Origin: an uncultured Flavobacteriaceae bacterium | GTDB taxonomy: Bacteria > Bacteroidota > Bacteroidia > Flavobacteriales > Flavobacteriaceae | NCBI GenBank assembly: GCA_913043275.1 | Contig: CAJWLL010000009.1 | Span: 1 to 64,000, forward strand | Direction of reading: 5' to 3' | Length of the DNA: 64,000 bases | Part shown: piece by piece, positions 52,579-63,713 of the stretch | How positions within the stretch are numbered: position 1 is the stretch's first letter | Layout of the letters: every line of letters starts with the position of its first letter | Notes under the pieces: generated by a model | Database searches by the model: none | What the model saw: the letters and a program-made list of their open reading frames with translations, nothing else | What the model was told of the DNA's origin: nothing | Program-made: the position numbers and the translations under genes

Positions 52579-54498
52579 TCAGTCCTTTACTTCTTCAAAG
52601 TCAACATCTTGAACATCGTCACCCCCTTTAGCATCCTCTTTGGCTTCGGAATCGTTTGGCGGAGTAGCTCCTTCTTTAGCTTGGGCTGACTCTGCTTGGG
52701 CTTTGTACATTTCCTCAGAAGCGTTTTTCCAAGCTTCATTGATTTTCTCTAAGGCAGTTTCGATAGAAGCCAATTCTTTGGATTCGTGTGCTTTTTTCAA
52801 CTCTTCCAAAGCAGACTCTATAGGACCTTTTTTATCATCAGAAAGCTTGTCACCAAAATCCTTCAACTGCTTTTCAGTTTGAAAGATCATTTGATCCGAG
52901 CTGTTTAGTTTATCAACCTCTTCCTTGGCTTTTTTATCGCTTTCAGCATTAGCTTCAGCTTCTTGTTTCATTTTTTCGATTTCCTCCTCTGTAAGACCTG
53001 AAGAGGCCTCAATACGTATATCTTGAGACTTTCCAGTCGCCTTATCGGAAGCACTTACTTTGATGATACCATTAGCATCAATATCAAAAGTGACTTCAAT
53101 TTGAGGTGTCCCTCTGGGAGCTGGAGGAATACCGTCGAGGTGAAATCTTCCAATGGTATTGTTGTCGGAAGCCATAGAACGCTCTCCTTGCAGTACATGA
53201 ATTTCTACCGAGGGCTGGTTGTCGGCTGCAGTAGAAAAAACCTGTGATTTTTTTGTCGGAATAGTGGTATTAGCATCAATCAATTTGGTCATAACACTTC
53301 CCATTGTTTCAATACCCAGAGATAGTGGTGTAACATCGAGGAGTAAAACATCTTTGACGTCTCCAGTCAATACCCCTCCTTGAATCCCAGCCCCAATAGC
53401 TACCACCTCGTCAGGGTTAACCCCTTTAGAAGGTTTTTTGCCAAAAAACTTTTCGACTTCCTCTTGAATGATAGGGATTCTTGTAGATCCACCTACAAGA
53501 ATTATTTCATCAATATCTCCTGTGGAAAGTCCTGCATCTTCCAATGCCTTTTTGACGGGAGACATTGATCTTTTGACTAATTTATCAGAAAGTTGTTCAA
53601 ATTTGGCACGTGTCAAATTAGTTACCAAATGTTTCGGTCCTGAAGATGTTGCGGTAACATAGGGCAAATTTATTTCAGTTTGAGCTGAAGAAGACAATTC
53701 GATTTTGGCTTTTTCAGCAGCCTCTTTCAAACGTTGTAATGCCATTGGGTCTTCTCTCAAGTCAATTTGTTCGGCTTTCTTAAAATCATCTGCGAAAAAA
53801 TCAATCAATACCTGATCAAAATCATCTCCTCCCAAGTGGGTATCTCCATTTGTTGATAATACCTCAAAGACACCATCACCCAATTCTAGAATGGAAATAT
53901 CGAAAGTACCTCCCCCCAAATCGTAAACGGCAATTTTACTATCGCCTGAACTTTTCTTGTCCAAACCAAAGGCCAAAGCAGCAGCAGTAGGTTCATTAAT
54001 AATCCTTTGGACCTTAAGTCCAGCAATCTCACCAGCTTCTTTTGTTGCTTGGCGTTGTGCGTCATTAAAATAGGCTGGAACAGTTATTACTGCTTCGTTA
54101 ACATCTTGCCCTAGGTAATCTTCTGCTGTTTTTTTCATTTTTTGCAAAATCATAGCCGAGAGTTCTTGAGGAGTATATAAACGACCTTCAATGTCAATTC
54201 TTGGAGTGTTATTCTCTCCTTTGACAACTTTATAGGCTACAGTTTTGGTATCTTTAGAAGATTCGGAGAATTTATTGCCCATAAATCTTTTTACAGATGC
54301 AATGGTTTTAGTTGGGTTGGTCACTGCTTGTCTTTTCGCAGGATCACCCACCTTTATTTCGCCTCCCTCAACGAATGCTATAACAGAGGGAGTGGTTCTT
54401 TTCCCTTCGGCATTGGGAATGACGACAGGTTCGTTTCCTTCCATTACAGAAACACATGAATTAGTGGTTCCTAAGTCGATTCCAATTATTTTACTCAT
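52579..54498 (-). CDS. dnaK: Molecular chaperone DnaK
   Basis: [34 protein letters not shown]-terminal [11 protein letters not shown]. Confidence 0.99.
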   Translation of the reverse strand: MSKIIGIDLGTTNSCVSVMEGNEPVVIPNAEGKRTTPSVIAFVEGGEIKVGDPAKRQAVTNPTKTIASVKRFMGNKFSESSKDTKTVAYKVVKGENNTPRIDIEGRLYTPQELSAMILQKMKKTAEDYLGQDVNEAVITVPAYFNDAQRQATKEAGEIAGLKVQRIINEPTAAALAFGLDKKSSGDSKIAVYDLGGGTFDISILELGDGVFEVLSTNGDTHLGGDDFDQVLIDFFADDFKKAEQIDLREDPMALQRLKEAAEKAKIELSSSAQTEINLPYVTATSSGPKHLVTNLTRAKFEQLSDKLVKRSMSPVKKALEDAGLSTGDIDEIILVGGSTRIPIIQEEVEKFFGKKPSKGVNPDEVVAIGAGIQGGVLTGDVKDVLLLDVTPLSLGIETMGSVMTKLIDANTTIPTKKSQVFSTAADNQPSVEIHVLQGERSMASDNNTIGRFHLDGIPPAPRGTPQIEVTFDIDANGIIKVSASDKATGKSQDIRIEASSGLTEEEIEKMKQEAEANAESDKKAKEEVDKLNSSDQMIFQTEKQLKDFGDKLSDDKKGPIESALEELKKAHESKELASIETALEKINEAWKNASEEMYKAQAESAQAKEGATPPNDSEAKEDAKGGDDVQDVDFEEVKD

Positions 54499-54630
54499 AA
54501 TTTTTTTTAATTTGAGTATTAATGTTCAAGCATTGTGCCATTGTAAAATCTCTGACACCTTGTCATACACTTTTTTACAGAATGGAATAGTTTTCTATAT
54601 CAATCAAAAAAACTACTTTTATAAACTTTT

Positions 54631-55449
54631 ATGTCAAAAACATCAGAAAATTACACTCGAATTACCACACGAACGCTTTCAGAAATGAAGGCTCAAGGTG
54701 AAAAAATTGCGATGCTTACTGCCTATGACTTCACCATGGCAGGCATTGTTGACAAAGCGGGCATTGATGTTATTTTAGTCGGTGATTCAGCATCAAATGT
54801 CATGGCAGGTCATGAGACTACTTTACCCATAACTCTTGATCAAATGATTTACCACGCAGCCAGTGTTGTAAGGGGTGTGGAGCGAGCACTTGTTATTGTT
54901 GATCTTCCTTTTGGGACCTATCAGGCAGATTCTAAAGAAGCTCTGCGTTCAGCAATCAGGATTATGAAAGAGGCCGGAGCCCACGCTGTTAAACTTGAAG
55001 GAGGACGTCAAATAAAAGACTCAATAGAGCGAATTCTTCAAGCCGGTATTCCCGTTATGGGACATTTGGGATTGACCCCCCAATCCATCTATAAATTTGG
55101 AACTTATACAGTCAGGGCCAAGGAGGCAACCGAAGCCGATCAATTAATCAATGACGCTCTAATGCTTGAAAAAGCAGGATGCTTTGGCATTGTTTTAGAA
55201 AAAATTCCGGCTAAATTAGCCAAAAAAATCTCTCAAAAAATAAATATTCCTATCATTGGAATTGGAGCTGGAGTCTATGTTGATGGACAGGTTTTGGTAT
55301 TGAATGATATGCTGGGGATGAACAAAGAATTCAGTCCGCGGTTTTTACGCCGTTACCGCAACCTTAATAGAGATATTTCAAAAGCCGTTAATAATTATAC
55401 TACGGATGTGAAAAACCAAGATTTTCCTAACAACAAAGAACAATATTAG
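54631..55449 (+). CDS. panB: 3-methyl-2-oxobutanoate hydroxymethyltransferase
   Basis: [42 protein letters not shown]. Confidence 0.97.
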   Translation: MSKTSENYTRITTRTLSEMKAQGEKIAMLTAYDFTMAGIVDKAGIDVILVGDSASNVMAGHETTLPITLDQMIYHAASVVRGVERALVIVDLPFGTYQADSKEALRSAIRIMKEAGAHAVKLEGGRQIKDSIERILQAGIPVMGHLGLTPQSIYKFGTYTVRAKEATEADQLINDALMLEKAGCFGIVLEKIPAKLAKKISQKINIPIIGIGAGVYVDGQVLVLNDMLGMNKEFSPRFLRRYRNLNRDISKAVNNYTTDVKNQDFPNNKEQY

Positions 55450-55465
55450 CCTCCCTATAGTAGTC

Positions 55466-56140
55466 GTGCTTAACATCCTATACGAAGACAATCATCTCAT
55501 AGCGGTAAACAAACCTGGGGGAGTTCTTGTTCAAGGTGATCAAACTGGAGATGAACCATTGGTAGATAAAGTTAAATCCTATATCCAAAAAAAATACAAC
55601 AAACCGGGAACAGTATTCTTGGGTGTAATTCATCGGCTTGATCGACCCACCAGTGGAGTAGTTCTTTTTGCTAGGACCTCAAAAGCGCTTAGCCGAATGA
55701 ATCTTCAGTTTAAGGAAAGAACGACCGATAAAATATATTGGGCAATAGTAGGGGCTCATATTGCTCCACATGCTGCTACCCTTATTCATTGGCTGAAAAG
55801 AAATTCGAAAATGAATAAGTCTTTTGCCTATGATCATGAAATAAATGACTCCAAAAAAGCCGTACTCCAATACAAAAAGTTAGCGGATTTGAATCACTAT
55901 GCTGTTCTAGAGATCACACTAAAAACAGGAAGACACCACCAAATCAGAAGTCAACTGAACCAAATTGGTTTCCCAATCAAAGGGGATCTTAAATACGGAG
56001 CAAAAAGAAGTAATGCTGATGGAAATATTGATCTACACTCACGGTCATTGCGTATCAATCACCCTACTACGAAAAAAAGGATTCATATAGTAGCTCCACC
56101 ACCGGCTAAACCACAATGGAATTTCGCTCCTTCCTATTGA
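55466..56140 (+). CDS. RluA-family pseudouridine synthase
   Basis: GVIHRLDRPTSGVVLFARTSKA; LKTGRHHQIRSQL; GTG start. Confidence 0.95.
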   Translation: MLNILYEDNHLIAVNKPGGVLVQGDQTGDEPLVDKVKSYIQKKYNKPGTVFLGVIHRLDRPTSGVVLFARTSKALSRMNLQFKERTTDKIYWAIVGAHIAPHAATLIHWLKRNSKMNKSFAYDHEINDSKKAVLQYKKLADLNHYAVLEITLKTGRHHQIRSQLNQIGFPIKGDLKYGAKRSNADGNIDLHSRSLRINHPTTKKRIHIVAPPPAKPQWNFAPSY

Positions 56141-57674
56141 TTACTTTCGCTTTTTCACGAATTATTTGGCCAACTGGCCGGTTTTCTATTTTACTCTCCA
56201 ACCAAGATAGTATATCAAGGTACAAAAAGGCACGTCTTTCATAAGGGTCGTCTTCGTATTGCTTTAATTCCTTATGGAGTTTTACAAAAGAGGCCTTAAG
56301 TTCATGAGGGTAGATATCACCAAGAGAGCGAACAAAACGGATCATCGCTTTTTGAACTTCGTGTAGGTCATCCATTTTAATCAAAAACTTATAAGTTTCG
56401 CGTAAATGTGTTTCAAGATGATAATCAAACCCAGCTTCATAGTGAGCAACAACACTAAGCACTCGAGTAAAACAGAGTAAATCCTCCCGCATCTTGAGAT
56501 GCTTGTTGTTAATGATTTTATTGAGGTAAACAATGCAATTTTCATTATCCTCTAAACCAAAATATAAACATGCAATTTTGTAATAAAACATCATAACATG
56601 GTGGGGGTCAATCTGGTTTTTGAATTTTTCAATCCCTTGAATTACCTTTGGAATTATACTTAGACCTTCCTGGAATTCGCCCAGAAGGAAATGCATATTA
56701 AACCGATTGTTGTAGGAGTATAAAAAACTAAGAGCCGCAAGATTGTCGTTTTTTGGGAAATCCTCAGAATTAATCTTGACCAACATATTGTGGAGAGTTT
56801 CCTTAAACTTTTCGGGATACTTAATCAAGGCCAAAGATTCCATTAAAAAATTGTTACCCTTAAGATAAAAAACGGGGTGAATGGAGATCATCTCAGTATT
56901 TTCGTTAAACATATCTACCCACTTACTTGAATATTTAAAACAAGAAAGAAAGTCCTGAACCAAAAAACTATACCAGACATGGGCTTTGTAATACCATAAT
57001 TTTTCTCTAAACCCTAGTTTATCCAAATCAAGCACCGGCATTTTTTCGTAAAAAAACTTGGTAATTTCCCTGAATTCGTTATCACTTTTTGCATAGCCTG
57101 TTTTGATCAATTGTTCGTAGAGTAAGAGAGATAAGTTAGACAATTGACTTGTCAAGTCATTGTGATTACGTAAGTTGTCAGCCTCTACAATTAACTCTTG
57201 TGCTCGGTTGGACAGACTACGCGTAATGTATTGGGATTCAATAAGTTTTTCAAACTCTACGATATCGTAAGCAGAATATTTCTCTTCATTTTTTAGGGCC
57301 AAAGCTTTAGCCTTTTCCAATATTTTTAGACTCAATTTATACAAACCTTTCTGATATAAAATAGCGGCAAAATCCATTTGCTCTCGAATTTGAATGCGAA
57401 TGTTTTGATGAATTGGATTAAGCCTTAAACTGATCAAAATTTGTTTGTAGAGATGCGCTTTGAGATTAGAAAGCTGTTGTTTGGTGACAATCCCCTTAAT
57501 CAAGATTGCTTTTTCACTATACTTGTCTAACTTGTCCAGAAAATTGAAAAGACTTAAAAATTTAGCATTGTTATTGGATCCCATTCGACCCACGTATAAT
57601 TTAAATTGTCTTTTTTCTGATTTTGTCAACGACTTAATCAACTGAAATAAATTGTCTTTTTGTTCATTAATCAT
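56106..57674 (-). CDS. Conserved hypothetical, helical-repeat (TPR-like) protein, 522 aa
   Basis: Helical repeat-like sequence starting NEQKDNLFQLIKSLTKSEKRQFKLYVGR; long ORF with no enzyme motif recognised. Confidence 0.65.
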   Translation of the reverse strand: MINEQKDNLFQLIKSLTKSEKRQFKLYVGRMGSNNNAKFLSLFNFLDKLDKYSEKAILIKGIVTKQQLSNLKAHLYKQILISLRLNPIHQNIRIQIREQMDFAAILYQKGLYKLSLKILEKAKALALKNEEKYSAYDIVEFEKLIESQYITRSLSNRAQELIVEADNLRNHNDLTSQLSNLSLLLYEQLIKTGYAKSDNEFREITKFFYEKMPVLDLDKLGFREKLWYYKAHVWYSFLVQDFLSCFKYSSKWVDMFNENTEMISIHPVFYLKGNNFLMESLALIKYPEKFKETLHNMLVKINSEDFPKNDNLAALSFLYSYNNRFNMHFLLGEFQEGLSIIPKVIQGIEKFKNQIDPHHVMMFYYKIACLYFGLEDNENCIVYLNKIINNKHLKMREDLLCFTRVLSVVAHYEAGFDYHLETHLRETYKFLIKMDDLHEVQKAMIRFVRSLGDIYPHELKASFVKLHKELKQYEDDPYERRAFLYLDILSWLESKIENRPVGQIIREKAKVINRKERNSIVV

Positions 57675-57820
57675 TGTAACAAAAATTGATTTAAAATATT
57701 GTTATATAGATATTTATATCCAAAACAAAGGTAGAGAATATTGTAATAAAATTAAGCAATTAATCTTAGTAATACACATTTCGCACTACATTCGTTTGGG
57801 AGTATAAATCTATATTTATA

Positions 57821-58975
57821 ATGGCCAATGGACAAGTGCAAATATTCGACACTACTTTACGAGACGGAGAACAAGTTCCCGGCTGTAAATTAGACACCCA
57901 TAACAAGCTGATCATAGCACAGCGTTTGGATGAATTGGGTGTAGATGTTTTGGAAGCAGGATTCCCAATCTCAAGTCCCGGTGATTTTGAATCGGTAGTC
58001 AAAATTACTCGACTGATCAAAAACGCCAGAGTTTGCGGGTTGACCCGTGCTGTAAAAAAAGATATAGAAGTAGCTGCAGAGGCGCTCAAAGATGCCAAAA
58101 AACCAAGGATCCATACTGGTATTGGCACCTCTGATCCTCATATCAAATATAAATTTAATTCTAACAGAGATAAAATTATTGAACGTGCCGTTGCGGCCGT
58201 GAGCTATGCCAAAAGTTTTGTTGAGGATGTTGAATTTTATGCTGAAGATGCTGGAAGAACTGATAACGTATACTTGGCCCGGATATGCGAAGCTGTTATT
58301 AAATCAGGTGCCACAGTACTCAACATTCCCGACACTACGGGCTATTGCTTACCTGATGAATACGGAGCTAAGGTCAAATACCTTAAAGAAAATGTGACCG
58401 GAATTGACAAAGCCACGCTTTCTTGTCATTGTCACAACGACCTTGGACTAGCCACTGCTAACTCCATAGCAGGTGTATTGAACGGTGCACGGCAAATAGA
58501 ATGTACTATAAACGGGATAGGGGAAAGAGCAGGAAATACTTCTTTGGAAGAAGTGGTAATGATCATGCGCCAACATCCCGATTTAAATCTAGACACCAAT
58601 ATCAATTCCAAATTACTCTATTCAACCAGTCAATTGGTCTCAGAGAGTATGGGAATGCCAGTTCAACCTAACAAAGCTGTGGTAGGAGCTAATGCTTTTG
58701 CCCACAGCTCCGGCATCCATCAAGACGGTGTAATCAAAAAACGTGAAACTTATGAAATCATGGACCCTCATGATGTAGGGGTAACAGAGTCTGCCATTGT
58801 ATTAACTGCAAGAAGTGGTCGTGCCGCCTTGGCATATCGTGCTAAAAACATTGGGTTTGAATTGGACAAACTTCAATTGGATAAAGTATACAAACAGTTT
58901 TTAAAAGTTGCAGACCAACAAAAAGAAGTTAATGATGAAGACATTCCTAAAATTATAGAGGCCTGCGGATTATAA
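57821..58975 (+). CDS. leuA: 2-isopropylmalate synthase, short form lacking the LeuA dimer/regulatory domain
   Basis: [52 protein letters not shown]; 384 aa. Confidence 0.93.
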   Translation: MANGQVQIFDTTLRDGEQVPGCKLDTHNKLIIAQRLDELGVDVLEAGFPISSPGDFESVVKITRLIKNARVCGLTRAVKKDIEVAAEALKDAKKPRIHTGIGTSDPHIKYKFNSNRDKIIERAVAAVSYAKSFVEDVEFYAEDAGRTDNVYLARICEAVIKSGATVLNIPDTTGYCLPDEYGAKVKYLKENVTGIDKATLSCHCHNDLGLATANSIAGVLNGARQIECTINGIGERAGNTSLEEVVMIMRQHPDLNLDTNINSKLLYSTSQLVSESMGMPVQPNKAVVGANAFAHSSGIHQDGVIKKRETYEIMDPHDVGVTESAIVLTARSGRAALAYRAKNIGFELDKLQLDKVYKQFLKVADQQKEVNDEDIPKIIEACGL

Positions 58976-58996
58976 AAAACTTATTTTTACAATACA

Positions 58997-60394
58997 ATGA
59001 AAAAAACACTTTTTGATAAAGTTTGGGACAAACATGTAGTTCAACAAATAGATCAGGGCCCAGATGTATTGTTTATAGATCGGCATATGGTTCATGAAGT
59101 CACAAGTCCGGTTGCTTTTTTAGGGCTTAAAAACCGAAAAATAAAAGCAATGTACCCGGAACGTACTTTTGCCACTGCAGACCATAATACCCCCACTATC
59201 AATCAACACTTACCTGTTATGGATCCACTGTCCGCGAAACAGTTGGATGCTTTAGAAAAGAATGCTGCCGAACACGGTATTTCCTTCTGGGGATTGGGGC
59301 ACGAAAAAAACGGAATCGTACATGTCGTTGGTCCTGAATACGGCATTACCGTTCCTGGAGCAACTATCGTTTGTGGTGACTCACATACTTCTACCCATGG
59401 GGCTTTTGGTGCTATCGCTTTTGGGATTGGAACTTCTGAAGTAGAAATGGTTTTGTCAACCCAATGCATCTTACAGCCCAAGCCTAAAAAAATGAGAATT
59501 ACCATCAATGGGGCCCTGCAAAAAGGAGTGACTCCAAAGGATGTTGCCCTTTTTATCATCTCCAAATTGACAACCTCTGGAGCGACAGGTTACTTTGTAG
59601 AGTATGATGGAGACGTCTTTAAAAATATGACTATGGAAGGACGGATGACCCTTTGTAACCTCAGTATTGAAATGGGTGCAAGAGGTGGAATGATCGCCCC
59701 CGACGAAAAGACCTTTCATTATATAAAAGACCGAGAGTTTACTCCCAAAGGAGCAGCATGGAATAAAGCTATGAACTACTGGCAGGAACTCTACACGGAT
59801 GATGGAGCTAAATTTGATAAAGAATTTTTATTTTATGGAAATGAAATAGAACCCATGATTACCTTTGGAACCAATCCTGGAATGGGAATCGGCATCTCCA
59901 AAAGCATTCCTAAAGCGAATACTATCGAAGGTGGTGCTGACACCTACCAAAAATCTCTTAATTATATGGGCTATAACGAGGGAGATAGTATGATAGGAAA
60001 GGAAATTGATTTTGTATTTGTCGGTAGTTGTACCAATGGAAGGATTGAAGATTTTCGAGCTTTCGCCAAAATTGTTGAAGGAAGAAAAAAAGCCGAAAAT
60101 GTAACTGCCTGGTTGGTACCTGGATCCCACAATGTAGAAAAAGCAATCAAAGACGAAGGTCTTTTGGATATACTCGAAGCTTCAGGTTTTGAACTTCGTG
60201 AGCCAGGCTGCTCGGCCTGTTTGGCAATGAATGACGACAAAGTCCCTAAGGGCAAATACGCTGTGAGTACTTCTAATAGAAATTTTGAAGGAAGACAAGG
60301 CCCAGGCTCTAGAACCCTTTTAGCCAGTCCCATTATGGCTGCCGCAGCAGCTGTAACAGGTAAAGTAACTGATCCACGAACCCTAATCAATTAA
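58997..60394 (+). CDS. leuC: 3-isopropylmalate dehydratase large subunit
   Basis: [49 protein letters not shown]. Confidence 0.98.
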   Translation: MKKTLFDKVWDKHVVQQIDQGPDVLFIDRHMVHEVTSPVAFLGLKNRKIKAMYPERTFATADHNTPTINQHLPVMDPLSAKQLDALEKNAAEHGISFWGLGHEKNGIVHVVGPEYGITVPGATIVCGDSHTSTHGAFGAIAFGIGTSEVEMVLSTQCILQPKPKKMRITINGALQKGVTPKDVALFIISKLTTSGATGYFVEYDGDVFKNMTMEGRMTLCNLSIEMGARGGMIAPDEKTFHYIKDREFTPKGAAWNKAMNYWQELYTDDGAKFDKEFLFYGNEIEPMITFGTNPGMGIGISKSIPKANTIEGGADTYQKSLNYMGYNEGDSMIGKEIDFVFVGSCTNGRIEDFRAFAKIVEGRKKAENVTAWLVPGSHNVEKAIKDEGLLDILEASGFELREPGCSACLAMNDDKVPKGKYAVSTSNRNFEGRQGPGSRTLLASPIMAAAAAVTGKVTDPRTLIN

Positions 60395-60395
60395 A

Positions 60396-60992
60396 ATGGC
60401 ATACGATAAATTTGACATACTCAAAAGCACCGCTGTACCACTGCCTATAGAAAACGTAGATACGGATCAAATTATCCCAGCACGTTTCTTAAAAGCTACC
60501 GAAAGGGTTGGTTTTGGGGAGAATCTCTTTAGAGACTGGTGTTACAACAGTGACAATTCCCCAAAAACAGATTTTATACTCAACAACGATACCTATAGCG
60601 GTAAAATTCTAGTTGGGGGCAAAAATTTTGGTTCAGGTTCTTCTAGAGAACACGCTGCCTGGGCAATTTACGATTACGGATTCCGCTGTGTGGTATCCAG
60701 TTTTTTTGCAGATATTTTCAAAAACAACTGTCTCAATATCGGTGTACTGCCCGTTCAGGTCAGTCCAGAATTTTTGCAACAAATATTCTCTGCAATCGAA
60801 GCTAATCCCAAATGCTTTTTTTCGATAGACCTGCCGAAGCAAAAAATCAGCATAGATTATTCAGGTATATCGGAATCTTTTCATATCAATCCCTACAAAA
60901 AGGCCAATATGACGAATGGTTTTGATGACATTGACTACCTTTTAAATATAAAAAGGGAGATCAAAAAATTTGCTCAAGACACACCCTTATAG
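60396..60992 (+). CDS. leuD: 3-isopropylmalate dehydratase small subunit
   Basis: ENVDTDQIIPARFLK; GKNFGSGSSREHAAWA. Confidence 0.98.
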   Translation: MAYDKFDILKSTAVPLPIENVDTDQIIPARFLKATERVGFGENLFRDWCYNSDNSPKTDFILNNDTYSGKILVGGKNFGSGSSREHAAWAIYDYGFRCVVSSFFADIFKNNCLNIGVLPVQVSPEFLQQIFSAIEANPKCFFSIDLPKQKISIDYSGISESFHINPYKKANMTNGFDDIDYLLNIKREIKKFAQDTPL

Positions 60993-61016
60993 AGATATCA
61001 CTTTTAAATATAAGCG

Positions 61017-62537
61017 ATGAAAAAAAGAACCATCGAGATCATGGATACCACACTTCGGGATGGGGAGCAAACTTCAGGTGTCTCTTTCTCAATTGCCGAA
61101 AAACTGACATTGTCCAAACTATTGCTGGACGAATTAAAAGTAGATCGAATAGAAATAGCGTCGGCTCGTGTATCCAAAGGAGAGCTAAAAGCTGTTAGTG
61201 AAATTTCCCAATGGGCTGAGAGCAATGGACACTTCGAAAGAATAGAGGTTTTGACCTTTGTTGATGGTGGTACTTCAATGGACTGGATGATCCAATCCGG
61301 TGCCAAAGTTCAAAACTTACTAACCAAAGGATCACTTAATCATCTTAAATATCAGTTAAAAAAAACTCCGAATCAGCATTTTAAAGCAATCGAAGAGAAT
61401 GTTTTATCGGCGCAAAAAGAAAGGATCAGTACAAATTTGTATTTAGAGGACTGGAGCAATGGAATGCGAAACTCTCCAGAGTATGTAAAAGACTATTTAT
61501 CTTTTGCATCAACCTTACCAATCAAAAGAGTATTACTTCCAGACACATTGGGAGTAATGACCTATTATGAAACCTTTACTTTTATTTCCGAAGTCGTAAA
61601 AAATCATCCCGAAATACACTTCGATTTTCATGGACACAACGACTACGACCTAAGTGTGGCTAATACCTTGGAAGCTGTCAGAGCTGGATGTCACGGGCTC
61701 CACCTAACGGTCAATGGTATGGGTGAAAGAGCTGGAAACACCCCCATGGCCAGTACCGTAGCCACACTAAAGGACTTTTTACCAGAAGTAGAAGTCAATA
61801 TTAACGAATCATCGCTCTATAAAGTAAGCAAGCTAGTCGCTACATTTACTGGTTTTAGAATTCCGGCTAACAAACCCATTGTAGGTCAAAACGTTTTTAC
61901 CCAAACGGCTGGTATCCATGCTGATGGTGATAAAAAGAAAAATCTCTATTTTAATGACCTCCTGCCAGAGCGGTTTGGTAGAACTCGAGAATACGCATTG
62001 GGTAAAACTTCAGGTAAAGCGAACATTCAAAAAAACTTGCAGAAACTGGGGATTACCCTAAACGATTACGAAATCAAAAAAGTAACTCAAAGAATCATTG
62101 AATTAGGTGATAAAAAAGAAATTGTCACTACCGAAGATCTACCCTACATAATTTCCGATGTGCTCAACAGTAATACAGAGCAAAAGGTAAGTGTAAAATC
62201 CTATGTATTGACACATGCCAAAGGGTTGCAGCCCAATACAGTAGTATCACTAGATATAGATGGAGAAGTTTTGGAGGAAAACGCTGCTGGCGATGGTCAA
62301 TTTGATGCCTTTATGAATGCCATCAAAAAAATTTACAAAAATAAAAAATTGATTCTTCCCCAATTAATAGACTATGCAGTTCGTATACCACCAGGAAGTA
62401 ATTCCGACGCTTTGTGTGAAACACTAATCTCCTGGAAAAATGGAAACAAAGAATTTATTACTCGTGGTTTGGATTCTGATCAAACTGTATCGGCCATCAA
62501 AGCCACAGAAAAAATGTTAAACATCATCTCAACCTAA
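61017..62537 (+). CDS. Alpha-isopropylmalate synthase-like protein with C-terminal regulatory domain (IPMS or citramalate synthase)
   Basis: [38 protein letters not shown]-terminal region after about aa 390 resembles the LeuA dimer domain. Confidence 0.88.
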   Translation: MKKRTIEIMDTTLRDGEQTSGVSFSIAEKLTLSKLLLDELKVDRIEIASARVSKGELKAVSEISQWAESNGHFERIEVLTFVDGGTSMDWMIQSGAKVQNLLTKGSLNHLKYQLKKTPNQHFKAIEENVLSAQKERISTNLYLEDWSNGMRNSPEYVKDYLSFASTLPIKRVLLPDTLGVMTYYETFTFISEVVKNHPEIHFDFHGHNDYDLSVANTLEAVRAGCHGLHLTVNGMGERAGNTPMASTVATLKDFLPEVEVNINESSLYKVSKLVATFTGFRIPANKPIVGQNVFTQTAGIHADGDKKKNLYFNDLLPERFGRTREYALGKTSGKANIQKNLQKLGITLNDYEIKKVTQRIIELGDKKEIVTTEDLPYIISDVLNSNTEQKVSVKSYVLTHAKGLQPNTVVSLDIDGEVLEENAAGDGQFDAFMNAIKKIYKNKKLILPQLIDYAVRIPPGSNSDALCETLISWKNGNKEFITRGLDSDQTVSAIKATEKMLNIIST

Positions 62538-63601
62538 TGCAATTAAAAATCGCCTTATTGCCAGGAGACGGGATCGGTCCAGAAGTCATTGACCAAACCG
62601 TAAAAGTTTGCAACGCCGTTGCAAAAAAATTCAATCATAAAATCCAGTGGATGCATGCCCTCACTGGAGCTTCAGCCATAGATGCTGTTGGAGAACCCTA
62701 CCCAGAAGAAACCCACCAGGTTTGTATCAATTCCGATGCCGTGCTTTTTGGTGCAATTGGTGACCCTCGATTTGATAATGATCCCTCGGCCAAAATCAGG
62801 CCTGAACAAGGACTGCTCAAAATGCGTCAAAAGCTCGGTTTGTTTGCCAATGTCCGTCCAACGTTTACCTTTCCTTCTCTTATAGATAAATCTCCTCTTA
62901 AAAGAGAACGAATTGAAGGAACTGATTTAGTTTTTTTAAGAGAGCTTACTGGAGGTATTTATTTTGGTGAAAGAGGTAGAAAAGACAAGGGTAGTACCGC
63001 TTTTGACACCTGTACTTATAGTCGAGAAGAAATTAAACGTCTAGCAAAAAAAGGATTTGAATTGGCCATGACGCGTAGTAAAAAATTGTGTTGTGTAGAC
63101 AAGGCTAATGTTTTGGAAAGTTCGAGACTGTGGCGCGAAACAGTACAAGCCATGGAAAAAGACTATCCAGAAGTGAAAGTGGCCTATGAATTTGTGGACG
63201 CAGTGGCCATGCGGTTAGTACAATGGCCTAACAGCTATGATGTATTGATAACCGAAAACCTTTTTGGAGACATACTTACTGACGAAGCTTCTGTAATATC
63301 TGGATCTATGGGTTTAATGCCCTCCGCCTCTATAGGAGAAGACATCGGCTTGTTTGAACCCATTCACGGGTCTTTTCCGCAAGCCGCAGGAAAAGACATC
63401 GCCAACCCCTTAGCCACTGTGCTCTCTGCCGCAATGATGTTTGAAATGTCTTTTGGATTATTAGAAGAAGGCGCTTTGATCCGAAAGGTAGTCGATCAAT
63501 CTTTGAGCGAAGGTATCGTAACCGAAGACTTGGTTGAAAGCTTTTCTAAAGCTTATAAAACTAGTGAAGTAGGTGATTATTTGGTGGGAAAAATCGTTTA
63601 G
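62537..63601 (+). CDS. leuB: 3-isopropylmalate dehydrogenase
   Basis: LLPGDGIGPEV; LRELTGGIYFGERG; EPIHGSFPQAAGKDIANPLATVLSAAMM. Confidence 0.98.
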   Translation: MQLKIALLPGDGIGPEVIDQTVKVCNAVAKKFNHKIQWMHALTGASAIDAVGEPYPEETHQVCINSDAVLFGAIGDPRFDNDPSAKIRPEQGLLKMRQKLGLFANVRPTFTFPSLIDKSPLKRERIEGTDLVFLRELTGGIYFGERGRKDKGSTAFDTCTYSREEIKRLAKKGFELAMTRSKKLCCVDKANVLESSRLWRETVQAMEKDYPEVKVAYEFVDAVAMRLVQWPNSYDVLITENLFGDILTDEASVISGSMGLMPSASIGEDIGLFEPIHGSFPQAAGKDIANPLATVLSAAMMFEMSFGLLEEGALIRKVVDQSLSEGIVTEDLVESFSKAYKTSEVGDYLVGKIV

Positions 63602-63713
63602 TCAATACCTTTTTACCTAATAATTGCTTAAAAAGATATAAAAAGAATGAAATCCAACATAGGACGTTTCAAGTTCTCCCCTAAAGAAGTATCACAATAA
63701 AAAACATTTAAAA

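Noticed and set aside
54499-54630. CIRCE/HrcA operator upstream of dnaK
   Set aside because: TTAGCACTC-N9-GAGTGCTAA is not present.
57675-57820. Leucine attenuator/leader peptide upstream of leuA
   Set aside because: No leucine-rich short ORF or terminator/antiterminator hairpins found.
59203-60390. Multiple long antisense ORFs in leuC (59203-59565, 59828-60130, 59971-60390)
   Set aside because: No recognisable motifs; leuC is intact on the plus strand.
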